A DNA stretch of 64,000 nucleotides, taken from Candidatus Rifleibacterium amylolyticum (GTDB lineage Bacteria > Muiribacteriota > Ozemobacteria > Ozemobacterales > Ozemobacteraceae). Positions within the stretch are counted from its first letter, which is position 1. Every line of letters starts with the position of its first letter. Both the position numbers and the translations under genes were made by a program. The stretch spans positions 275,321-339,320 of the forward strand of contig JAACJG010000004.1 of NCBI GenBank assembly GCA_009917695.1, written 5' to 3'. The notes below the pieces were generated by a model. The model was not told where the DNA came from. It worked only from the letters and a program-made list of their open reading frames with translations, and did not search any database. Shown here one piece after another: positions 9,449 through 16,727 of the stretch.

Positions 9449-9805
9449 TCAGCCTACGGCAAGAAAGTCGAGGCTTTCCTGTTCGCTGGAGGCCTGGTGG
9501 GCCATAAAAAAGAAACCCGACATTTCGAGAACGGTTGAATGGTGCTTGTCAAGGCCCCAGACGCTGATCTGGCCGGCAAAGTCGTCGGCGATCATGCCAG
9601 CGATGTCGAGAAGGGCGGCGACACCAGGACTGCTGATGAGTTCGACTTCAGTGCAGTCAAGTGCAAAGAGGCTGAAGCCGGCATCCAGGCCACTCTGAAC
9701 GGTCTGCTTGAGCATGGTGCCGCCAGTATCTTCGATGTAGCCCTTGAGTCTTATTATTTCGATCTGATCGCGAGTTTCGGTGGTTGCTGAAAACTGCTGA
9801 TACAT
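9449..9805 (-). CDS. STAS-domain protein (anti-sigma factor antagonist type)
   Basis: 118 residues, a single STAS domain: an N-terminal strand (IEIIRLKGYIEDTGG), the core ALDCTEVELISSPGVAALLD and a C-terminal helix. The serine pair in ISSPG sits at the loop that is phosphorylated in SpoIIAA/RsbV-type antagonists. Known members switch partner kinases or anti-sigma factors by phosphorylation. No partner HATPase kinase is in this window. The ATG at 9805 has a GGAGGG ribosome site and is the first gene of a likely STAS-TPR-glmS operon. Confidence 0.8.
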   Translation of the reverse strand: MYQQFSATTETRDQIEIIRLKGYIEDTGGTMLKQTVQSGLDAGFSLFALDCTEVELISSPGVAALLDIAGMIADDFAGQISVWGLDKHHSTVLEMSGFFFMAHQASSEQESLDFLAVG

Positions 9806-9817
9806 ATTCCCTCCGTA

Positions 9818-9858
9818 TATAGGATCCTATACTACTTCACTCCAGTCTTAATTTTCAA
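9818..9858 (-). promoter_or_regulatory. Putative STAS-operon promoter with overlapping palindrome
   Basis: On the minus strand TTGAAA (9858-9853) and TAGTAT (9834-9829) are separated by 18 nt. A perfect 14-bp palindrome TATAGGATCCTATA (9818-9831) overlaps the -10 end and the expected start point, a position where a dimeric repressor could bind. The palindrome is seen directly; its function is inferred. Confidence 0.4.
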
Positions 9859-10138
9859 CCGTTTTGAACTATAAAACATGAGAGGGCACAACTGCGGTAT
9901 TTTTTGCAGATTCAGCATCGATAAAGAGAGCGAAGAAGAAAGAGGGAAAAAACTCGCGCTTAGGCGCGGAGCCGCGAAGAAGATGATGAAGAAAGAGAAA
10001 GAGAAAGAGAAAGAGAAAGAGAAAGAGAAAGAGAAAGAGAAAAAGATCGATACCGATAGCGATACCGATACCGATACCGATACCGACAACGACGCAGAAG
10101 ACGAGTAGGGAGAGCGTTGAGAAACTGCGGAAAATAAA

Positions 10139-10164
10139 AAATGTGCCGTTTTGAGCGACACATT
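10139..10164 (-). terminator. Possible minus-strand intrinsic terminator
   Basis: Read on the minus strand, AATGTGTCG pairs with CGGCACATT around a CTCAAAA loop (one mismatch) and runs into TTTTTATTTT. It could stop transcripts from the transglycosylase gene far upstream, but the distance (about 830 nt) makes this uncertain. Confidence 0.35.
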
Positions 10165-10374
10165 GAAAGGGAGTTAGGGATTAGGTTGTCCATTCACGAA
10201 AGCTCAGCTTTAAGTTAAAGTTGAACCTTACATGAACTTCAACATTCATATCGGCGAGAAAAATTAAAGTGTTTAGCTTTTTTTTATTTTTTTTTGTCGT
10301 AAATTTCAGCCGGATTAAGACGATAAAAGAAATAACGAAAAATCAGATTATCGAGCAATCCGGAGGTAAGCAGC

Positions 10375-10596
10375 ATGAAAAAAGAAAGCCTCATGACCAT
10401 TCCAGAGCTGATGGAATTTCTCAAGGTCAAGCGCAATACCATCTATACTCTCAGAAACCTGGGTCTTCCGACCGTCAAAATCGGCCGCTCTGTGCGCTTT
10501 CGCGCTGACAGCGTTATCAAATGGCTCAGTGATCTTGAGAAAACCAGTAATTCGCCGGTTTCAGCCTATCTGAGTGATAACACTCACCTGTTGTAA
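10375..10596 (+). CDS. Small excisionase-type helix-turn-helix protein
   Basis: 73 residues, a single MerR/excisionase-like HTH: a TIPELMEFLKVKRNTIYTLR helix pair, then the wing PTVKIGRSVRFRADSVIKWL. This layout (HTH, GLP, K-G-R, RF, D-V-WL) is the excisionase-family DNA-binding domain, found in recombination directionality factors and small regulators. A strong ribosome site CGGAGG lies 8 nt before the ATG. The upstream DNA is AT-rich compared with the surroundings, suggesting acquisition, but no integrase or attachment site is visible nearby, so it may be a stand-alone regulator. Confidence 0.75.
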   Translation: MKKESLMTIPELMEFLKVKRNTIYTLRNLGLPTVKIGRSVRFRADSVIKWLSDLEKTSNSPVSAYLSDNTHLL

Positions 10597-10598
10597 GC

Positions 10599-10748
10599 AT
10601 GAGTGAGACGGCGAAAGAGATATTTTACCTGCTGAGTTTCTCGGTTGGAAGTGGCTTTTTGTTGAGCAAGACAATTTTTGCGCTCTACAGAACCTGGCAG
10701 GACGACAGCTGGCTGGAAAAGGGACGCGGGCGTCGCTGCAAGCCCTGA
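10599..10748 (+). CDS. Possible 49-residue membrane micro-protein
   Basis: An ATG two bases after the HTH gene's stop opens a 49-codon frame. It encodes a probable single membrane helix (IFYLLSFSVGSGFLLSKTIF) with an arginine/lysine-rich tail (KGRGRRCKP). There is no separate ribosome site, so translation would rely on coupling to the HTH gene. No homologue is recognised; it could be a chance frame. Confidence 0.35.
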   Translation: MSETAKEIFYLLSFSVGSGFLLSKTIFALYRTWQDDSWLEKGRGRRCKP

Positions 10749-10789
10749 TTTACTGCTCTTAGCCGGCTGCTGTGAATTTTATAAAATTT

Positions 10790-10823
10790 GTAGGGGTTCA
10801 ACATGTTGAACCCCTACGTTTTT
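10790..10823 (+). terminator. Perfect 14-bp-arm palindrome with T tail
   Basis: GTAGGGGTTCAACA (10790-10803) is followed directly by its exact complement TGTTGAACCCCTAC (10804-10817) and then GTTTTT. It can act as an intrinsic terminator for the HTH/micro-protein pair. Its perfect, loop-less symmetry also resembles a dispersed palindromic repeat unit. Confidence 0.6.
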
Positions 10824-10949
10824 GTCAAAGTTGAATTTACGCTAAAAATAGTCATTGCGAGGAGCGTAGCGACGAAGCAATCTCTTTGACTATAGGATTG
10901 CTTCGCTTCGCTCGCAATGACGGAAAACCACATGTTCAATGTTGACAAA
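10821..10949. mobile_element. 129-bp MITE-like element around a REP-like palindrome
   Basis: Ends are TTTGTCAAAGTTGAA (10821-10835) and TTCAATGTTGACAAA (10935-10949), inverted repeats matching at 13 of 15 positions. Inside is a palindrome with GTCATTGCGAGGAGCG and GCTCGCAATGAC ends (10851-10921). It has no coding capacity. Partial relatives that keep one arm lie at 2777-2893, 5779-5926 and 16405-16598. No clear target-site duplication is visible. Confidence 0.55.
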
Positions 10950-10993
10950 GCACTGCGCTGTCTTTCGGGAAAATGGCAAACAGAGACTCATGT

Positions 10994-13042
10994 CTACTTA
11001 TAAAGGCGGGTGTAGTTCCAGTGGCTGCCCATGACTTTTTTGTAGTAATCACGGGTTTCAGGCAGTGGAATGCGATCGAGACGGTCGAGCACTGGCAGGT
11101 TGGCATGCGGGCCCTGCTCGACCTTGCGGGTAACGTTGCCCTGACCGCCATTATAGGCTGATGACGCGAGATACAGGTCGCCCTTGAACATATCAGCGAG
11201 GAATTTGAGATACCATGAGCCGTATCTGATGTTGAGGTCGACTTCCCAGAGTTTTTTCTGGGTATAGCCTTTTTCGCCGAGTTTGCCGGCTATCCACTTG
11301 CCGGTCGATGGCAGAATCTGCATCAGGCTGTGGGCGTTGCTGCGCGAAAGAGTCTGCGGGTTGAAGTGGCTTTCTTCACGCATGATCGACAGTATCCAGA
11401 ATGGGTCGATGCCGAATTTTTTGGCATTGGCACGCACCTGTGTCTCGTAAGCAAAGGGATACATGGCTTTCCAGGCCCATTCTGGCAGGGTGTCGAGCGA
11501 GCGGTCGGCTTCGAGGGCCTGACGGAACAGGCGTTCGGCGAAGGCGGTGAGTTGGTTATAATCATTGTTCGCGCTGGCGATGTCGATGATGGCCTTGTAA
11601 AGTGCTATGTTTGCCGGGTTCTGGTCGGTAAGTCTGATTGCCTCGGCTCGCGCCAGACCAGCAAAATCAGTTTTCCACATCTTTTTCATGGCATCGCAGC
11701 GCTTCTTCAAAGTTGGGGCAAGTTTTCCGGCAGCCTTGCCGTTGAGCAGAAGTTTGTCGTTGCGTGAAGCCGGTGCGACCCAGGTGATGAAGAACGAGTT
11801 GGGGTATTTCCTTTTTAACAGCTTGAGCAGGGTTTGTGCCTCGTCGCTTTTCTCGCCAAGAGCGAGGATTGAATACCCCAGTGCATCGTCGGCGCGATAA
11901 TGGCCGGGAAAGGTTCTGGCAAGAAACATGAAATAAGGCACAGACTTGGCCAGGCGACCATTGTCGAAATGCTCCAGGCCCATTTCGTAGATATGAACCG
12001 GAAACAGCGCGCCGAGATCACCGACTTTGCTGAGCCGGGTAAGCAGTTCAAGAGTTTCCGTGTCATTTCCCGTCTGATAGGCTGAACGCATTTTTCGATA
12101 AAGGGCGGCCGTTTCGTTTACCGGAAAAGTAGGGGTCTGGAGAGCTACGCGATAGTCTGCAATCGCCTGTATATGACTGTTGCTGAAGTGGTAAGCGTCG
12201 CCGCGCAGCTGATGAGCGAGTGCCATGACGGCAGGAGCTGCTTTTCTTGCGTTAATAACCGAATTATATAGCGGCATTGCCTGTGTCAGCTTGTTGCTTT
12301 GTCGCAAAGCTTCTGCTTTGAACAGGTCAACTGTCGGCTGACCCCATTTACCAAGCAGTTTGGCCTGGCCGTGACTCTTTTTGAAAAAATCATCGATAAC
12401 GCCTTCGGAATTGGCTAATAGAAGGATTTCAAGCCACTCGTCGTCTTCAAATGCCCACTCATCAGGTTTAAGTAGAATTTTTTTGAGCAGCGGCTGCGAT
12501 GCGGCAGCACTTCGGTAGAAGACCTTGTTTGAGTGGTATCCGCGCAGAGCCTGTATGGCGATACGGCTTTTGCGGCCGGGTTTCAAAAACGGGAGTTCAG
12601 AAAGTTTTTCGAGGGCGGTGCCGCGCAACCATGGGGTTGGCATCTCGCGACCGGCAGCTTCAAGCCGGGCAACAGTGTTCTCATCGGCTGTTTCGAGCTG
12701 TAGCAGATAGTGTGGCATGCGACTCTGCAAGGCGGCTTCAGTTTCGGGATAGCGGCTTATGACCATGCCGTAGAGGTTGAGCGCTTCAATCTTGCGACCG
12801 AGGTTTTTGAGGGCTTCAGCCTGCACAAAAAGCTTGAGATCTTCTAGCTCCGGCGAGGCTTTGAGTGATTCAACTTTTTTGAGCAGTTCAGCATATTTTT
12901 TTGCGCTGTAAAGTTTTGCGATGGCATCGAGCTGGCGATCGAAGGTTTGCGCCGGCAGCATTGTGGCAGCAAGCATGCATGCCAGCACCAGCATGATTTT
13001 GAATTTCCCAATCAACTTTAACATCAACTTGAAGTTTTTCAT
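10994..13042 (-). CDS. Periplasmic soluble lytic transglycosylase with helical repeats
   Basis: 682 residues. An N-terminal signal peptide is followed by a superhelical TPR-like region (about 35-500) resembling the doughnut of Slt70. The C-terminal SLT domain (about 530-682) carries the family 1 motifs: the catalytic glutamate in ILSIMREESHFNP, ALMQI-like SLMQILPSTG, and SSAYNGGQGNV. The enzyme cleaves murein to 1,6-anhydro products. The start lies within a lysine-rich signal sequence (MKNFKLMLKLIGKFKIMLVL). It stands alone on its strand, divergent from the EF-G-like gene. Confidence 0.9.
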   Translation of the reverse strand: MKNFKLMLKLIGKFKIMLVLACMLAATMLPAQTFDRQLDAIAKLYSAKKYAELLKKVESLKASPELEDLKLFVQAEALKNLGRKIEALNLYGMVISRYPETEAALQSRMPHYLLQLETADENTVARLEAAGREMPTPWLRGTALEKLSELPFLKPGRKSRIAIQALRGYHSNKVFYRSAAASQPLLKKILLKPDEWAFEDDEWLEILLLANSEGVIDDFFKKSHGQAKLLGKWGQPTVDLFKAEALRQSNKLTQAMPLYNSVINARKAAPAVMALAHQLRGDAYHFSNSHIQAIADYRVALQTPTFPVNETAALYRKMRSAYQTGNDTETLELLTRLSKVGDLGALFPVHIYEMGLEHFDNGRLAKSVPYFMFLARTFPGHYRADDALGYSILALGEKSDEAQTLLKLLKRKYPNSFFITWVAPASRNDKLLLNGKAAGKLAPTLKKRCDAMKKMWKTDFAGLARAEAIRLTDQNPANIALYKAIIDIASANNDYNQLTAFAERLFRQALEADRSLDTLPEWAWKAMYPFAYETQVRANAKKFGIDPFWILSIMREESHFNPQTLSRSNAHSLMQILPSTGKWIAGKLGEKGYTQKKLWEVDLNIRYGSWYLKFLADMFKGDLYLASSAYNGGQGNVTRKVEQGPHANLPVLDRLDRIPLPETRDYYKKVMGSHWNYTRLYK

Positions 13043-13184
13043 TTATTTCTCCTGTTGATAATCTTTGTACCAGAAAGTGCAACTTGAATTCAAGCCCTCC
13101 TTATAAATTCGACTGCTGAGGCAAATGCCCAACATCCTTCTAAGTGGGCAATCTCATCTGCCATATTTTATGTACAGTCAGGCG

Positions 13185-13213
13185 TTGCAATTTTCTTGGA
13201 TTTGCTGTATAAA
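13185..13213 (+). promoter_or_regulatory. Sigma-70-type promoter of the EF-G-like gene
   Basis: TTGCAA (13185-13190) and TATAAA (13208-13213) with a 17-nt spacer, 51 nt before the start codon. The 220-nt divergent gap holds nothing else recognised. Confidence 0.65.
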
Positions 13214-13264
13214 TACCAGATAATTTGCAGGAAACACCTGTTCAGTTAGTATTTTAGGAGATAA

Positions 13265-15349
13265 ATGATGAAACTTTATACCACCGATAAGATTCGCAAC
13301 ATTGGCCTGGTCGGACACGGAGGCTCAGGCAAGACCTCGCTTGCCGAGGCGATGCTTTTTCATACTGGTGCCAACACCCGCATAGGAAAGGTCGATGATG
13401 ATTCGTCGGTGATGAACTACGACCCGGAAGAAACCAAGCGCAAAGCCACCGTTGGCACTTCGCTGGCAGCGATCGAATACAAGGATCACAAGATCAATCT
13501 TCTTGACGCACCGGGTTTTGACGACTTTCTCGGTGAAGTTTACAAGATTTCAGGCGCCATCGATATGGCGATCGTTACGGTTAATGCGCAGTCCGGTCTC
13601 GAAGTCGGCACCGAAAAGAACTGGGCTCTGCTCGAAGCTGCTCAGACTCCGCGCATCGTTTTCCTGAGCAAGCTTGACAAAGAAAATATCAATCTCAACA
13701 AGGTTTTTGATCAGCTCAAAGCTTTTGACAGCAAGATTACACCGGTTATTGTTCCCTGGGGCACATTCGAAAACCTCAAGGGCGTCATCGATCTTATCGA
13801 CATGAAGGCCTATGCCTACACTGATGACAAGGGCAAAGCAATCGAAGTTAAAGATGTTCCGGCTGACCAGCTCGACTATGCCAAGGCTCTGCGCGAGCCC
13901 ATGGTCGAATCTATCGTAGAATGTGACGAAGAGCTGATGGAAAAATTCTTCGAAGGCGCTGAGATAAGTGCAGCTGAACTGCGCGGAGCACTGCGCAAGG
14001 GTATCGCGAAGAATGAAATCAAGCCTCTGATCAGCGGTATGTCTCTCAAGAGCATCGGCACTGAGAACGTTCTCGACTTTATCGTCAACTGCTGCCCGTC
14101 TCCGGCAGAATGCCGCGTTCTTCCGGTGGTTAAAGCCGGCACCAATGAAGAAGTCAAGCTTACTGCCGATGCAAGTGGCCCGGTCTGCGGTTTCATCTTC
14201 AAGAAGATCAACGAAATGGCTGGCGATATGATCTTTTTGCGCGCAGTCAGCGGCACTTTCAATCCCGGCGTTGAATATCTGAACACAACTACCGACAATA
14301 CTGAACGCTTCAGCTCTTTCTCGACTCTCAGAGGCAAGAACAAGGTAGACGTTGAGAAGGTTGTAGCCGGCGACATCGTTGTTCTGGTCAAACCGAAAAG
14401 CTCTACTCACGGTCATACGCTCTGCGAAAAGAGCAATCAGCTGCATGTTAAAGTTCCTGAACTGCCGCAGCCCAAATTGACTTTCGCAGTAAATCCCCGC
14501 ACCAAACAGGACCAGGAAAAGATGGGCTCGGGCCTCAACACCCTGTGTGCTGACGATGGCGTTCTCTCTTACAAATTCGACCCCGAACTCGGTCAGGGTC
14601 TGCTTTCTGGTCTTGGTGACACTCACATTGACGTTGCCATCAGTCGCCTGAAATCACGCTGGGGCGTTGATGTTGATATTTCCAAGCCCAAAATTCCGTA
14701 TCGCGAAACTATCAAGGGCAAATCACGCGTTCAGGGTAAACACAAGAAACAGTCTGGTGGTCGTGGTCAGTATGGTGACTGCTGGATTCGTTTCGAACCG
14801 AATCCGGGCGCAGAATTTGAATTCGTCGATGAAATCGTCGGCGGCGTCATTCCCAAGAACTTCATTCCGGCAATTGAAAAGGGTCTGCAGGATGCCCGCA
14901 AGCGCGGCGTTCTCGCCGGCTTCCTCACCATCGGCTTCAAGGCGATCGTCGACTTTGGTTCATACCATGATGTCGATTCTTCAGAAATGGCGTTCAAACT
15001 TGCGGCAACACTCGCTTTCAAAAAAGGTATCGCCGAAGCCCGTCCGATCATTCTCGAGCCGATCTATGAAGTTGCGGTTACCGTTCCTGATGAATTTATG
15101 GGTGCCATCATCGGCGACCTGAACTCACGTCGCGGCCGCATACTTGGCATGGAACCCCAGGGGGGCACTCAGATTGTAAAAGCTCTGGTTCCATTGGGAG
15201 AAATGTATAAATATGCGACCGATCTCAAGTCGATGACTCAGTCACGTGCTGACTTCAATATGACTTTCAGCTCGTATGAAGAAGTTCCCGCCAACGTCAC
15301 CGACCAGATTATCAAAGAATACAAGACCGAGGACGAAGCCGAAGTCTGA
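13265..15349 (+). CDS. Elongation factor G-like GTPase
   Basis: 694 residues with the full EF-G domain order. The GTPase motifs are G1 GHGGSGKTS at about residues 17-25, G3 DAPGFDDF and G4 SKLDKEN; then domain II, III, IV (GGRGQYGDCWI) and the V-like tail (EPIYEVAVTVPDEFMGAIIGDLNSRRGRI). The G1 loop GHGGSGKT replaces the AHIDAGKT of canonical translocases and marks the divergent EF-G-like (FusA2-type) subfamily, whose role is less certain. AGGAG lies 4 nt before the ATG at 13265 and 7 nt before a second in-frame ATG at 13268, so either could start. It is not in a ribosomal protein operon. An intrinsic terminator follows. Confidence 0.9.
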   Translation: MMKLYTTDKIRNIGLVGHGGSGKTSLAEAMLFHTGANTRIGKVDDDSSVMNYDPEETKRKATVGTSLAAIEYKDHKINLLDAPGFDDFLGEVYKISGAIDMAIVTVNAQSGLEVGTEKNWALLEAAQTPRIVFLSKLDKENINLNKVFDQLKAFDSKITPVIVPWGTFENLKGVIDLIDMKAYAYTDDKGKAIEVKDVPADQLDYAKALREPMVESIVECDEELMEKFFEGAEISAAELRGALRKGIAKNEIKPLISGMSLKSIGTENVLDFIVNCCPSPAECRVLPVVKAGTNEEVKLTADASGPVCGFIFKKINEMAGDMIFLRAVSGTFNPGVEYLNTTTDNTERFSSFSTLRGKNKVDVEKVVAGDIVVLVKPKSSTHGHTLCEKSNQLHVKVPELPQPKLTFAVNPRTKQDQEKMGSGLNTLCADDGVLSYKFDPELGQGLLSGLGDTHIDVAISRLKSRWGVDVDISKPKIPYRETIKGKSRVQGKHKKQSGGRGQYGDCWIRFEPNPGAEFEFVDEIVGGVIPKNFIPAIEKGLQDARKRGVLAGFLTIGFKAIVDFGSYHDVDSSEMAFKLAATLAFKKGIAEARPIILEPIYEVAVTVPDEFMGAIIGDLNSRRGRILGMEPQGGTQIVKALVPLGEMYKYATDLKSMTQSRADFNMTFSSYEEVPANVTDQIIKEYKTEDEAEV

Positions 15350-15365
15350 TCTTAAGCTACCCAAA

Positions 15366-15400
15366 AGCGACCGGCCGGAGCAATCCCCGGTCGCTTTTTT
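15366..15400 (+). terminator. Intrinsic terminator after the EF-G-like gene
   Basis: AGCGACCGG (15366-15374) pairs with CCGGTCGCT (15387-15395), followed by T5. Confidence 0.9.
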
Positions 15401-15424
15401 ATTGCATCCTGAATTTTGTTCGTT

Positions 15425-15505
15425 AACCTGCGCGTAGTCGCAGGATCTCACTGAGCAACAAGAAGTCTGGATTCTGCGACTCCGCTTCGCTCCGCGCAGA
15501 ATGAC
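15425..15505. repeat. REP-like palindrome, GTCATTCTGCGC family
   Basis: CCTGCGCGTAGTCGCAGGATC at one side faces GGATTCTGCGACTCC and CGCGCAGAATGAC at the other. It is one of the copies shared with 2652, 20371, 53273 and 60290. Confidence 0.65.
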
Positions 15506-15605
15506 GCAGTTTTGCCCATAAATCGGCCGATGTCTAAAATTGTGGTTGCAAAAGTGTTGGTTTTCGTTATTATAGATGGCTGATAAGGTATTTTAAGAGG
15601 TGCAG

Positions 15606-16391
15606 ATGCAGGAAGAAAAATCAGTTGCGCCAGCCGTCGGTACTGCAGGCGTCAGGTTGGCTCTACAGTTTAATATCGAGCTGTTAGAGCTGGAGTCGCT
15701 CTGTCATATCTTTCAGGCCAGTATTGCTGCGGGGATCGAGAAGTCTTTATCGCCTGGCATGCAGGCGGTTTTGTTGACTCGGCTGCTCAAACATTCGATC
15801 GACCTCAAGTTTGAACAGAAAGTTATCCATGTCGATTCACTTCCGGTGATAAACGATCATCAGGAGCCGCCGCTAAATACCTTCAAGGCGCGCGTCGTGC
15901 GCGGGATGTTTCTTACCTTTATCGAGCACGAGCGTGGTTTTCCGGGTCTGATCGACAGCATGGCCGGCATTACCTCGGTTGGCCTTGGCGCAGGTTCTTT
16001 CAAGCTTCCTGGCACCGACAGAAAGGTCAAGCTGGCAGAGCTGCAGACAAACTACCCCCCACTCGAGCAGGTTGCCGACTGCCAGGTTAAGTTGATGCAA
16101 AAACTTTTTGTGTCTGGCAATCTCGTTGGCTATCCGAATGTGCGAACCGGCGTTTACAGCCTTTTGACCGGTTGCTCGCTGCTGCCTTTTTATGCGGCAG
16201 TTTACAAGATGAGTTGTGAAAGCCTGCCGGACAATGAAGAGGCACTGCAAAAAGCCATGCTCATGGTAGAAGAGCGTTTTTCGCAAAAATCTGAGAGACT
16301 GCACCGGTTTCTTAACCAGAATCTTTTCAGGGTGCTGTTCGAGGAACTTTTCAACCACGAGAGCACGGTATTCTCAATTTTTTCTCTCTAA
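15606..16391 (+). CDS. Hypothetical protein, no recognised domain
   Basis: 261 residues from the ATG at 15606, which has AAGAGG five bases upstream; a GTG two codons earlier would overlap that ribosome site and is rejected. The chain is soluble and mostly helical, with a leucine-rich N-terminal segment (LALQFNIELLELESLCHIF), a central glycine-rich stretch (TSVGLGAGSFKLPG) and a charged helical C-terminus. No signal peptide or membrane helix is visible. A TTGCAA-N16-TATTAT promoter sits at 15546-15573. It is flanked by repeat elements on both sides and appears monocistronic. Confidence 0.7.
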   Translation: MQEEKSVAPAVGTAGVRLALQFNIELLELESLCHIFQASIAAGIEKSLSPGMQAVLLTRLLKHSIDLKFEQKVIHVDSLPVINDHQEPPLNTFKARVVRGMFLTFIEHERGFPGLIDSMAGITSVGLGAGSFKLPGTDRKVKLAELQTNYPPLEQVADCQVKLMQKLFVSGNLVGYPNVRTGVYSLLTGCSLLPFYAAVYKMSCESLPDNEEALQKAMLMVEERFSQKSERLHRFLNQNLFRVLFEELFNHESTVFSIFSL

Positions 16392-16404
16392 CTATCTCTA
16401 CTGC

Positions 16405-16598
16405 TTTGTCAAAATTGAATCTGGTGTTGTCTGTCATTGCGAGTAGGGCGTCAGCCCAACGAAGCGGTATGCCGCAGGCATAAGCCCAGCTCTGAGGCTA
16501 ACCCCATAGTCAGAGAGATTGCTTCGGCCGCTACCGCCATCCTGGCTATCGCGGCATAAGGGCATCCATGCCCAAATCGCTACGCTCCTCGCAATGAC
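16405..16598. repeat. REP-like GTCATTGCGAG element with one intact arm
   Basis: The left arm TTTGTCAAAATTGAA (16405-16419) matches the arm of the 129-bp element at 10821. The palindrome GTCATTGCGAG...CTCGCAATGAC spans 16433-16598, enlarged by inner insertions. The right arm is degraded (TTCAATAAAA near 16614). This fills most of the 336-nt gap before the lipoprotein gene. Confidence 0.6.
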
Positions 16599-16659
16599 AA
16601 TTTTAAACAAGATATTCAATAAAACCCTACACATTGCACGGCTTTTTTTCTGTAGACTG

Positions 16660-16689
16660 TTGACATCGCTGAGCGATTCAGTTGATAAT
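16660..16689 (+). promoter_or_regulatory. Sigma-70-type promoter of the large lipoprotein gene
   Basis: TTGACA (16660-16665), 18-nt spacer, GATAAT (16684-16689), 38 nt before the start codon; an exact -35 consensus. Confidence 0.75.
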
Positions 16690-16727
16690 GGCAGCATTCA
16701 AAGTTATACCCGGGGGATTGAATCGCT

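Larger units (their letters stand above)
9806..10374. repeat. Intergenic region with hexanucleotide microsatellites
   Basis: No convincing gene in 569 nt. It holds a variant CGCGGAGCCGCGAAGAAG motif (about 9950-9985), an uninterrupted GAAAGA hexamer tract (about 9988-10040), and a CGATAC tract with CGATAG variants (about 10046-10086). A 76-codon open frame crosses these but encodes only KE and TD dipeptide repeats. The last 170 nt before the HTH gene are strongly AT-rich. Confidence 0.7.

Noticed and set aside
9878-10108. 76-codon frame with KE and TD dipeptide runs
   Set aside because: It is generated by two hexanucleotide microsatellites, with no ribosome site; not a gene.
13550-14626. 358-codon open frame antisense to the EF-G-like gene
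   Set aside because: It is fully inside a conserved GTPase gene in the opposite strand, a by-product of its codon use.
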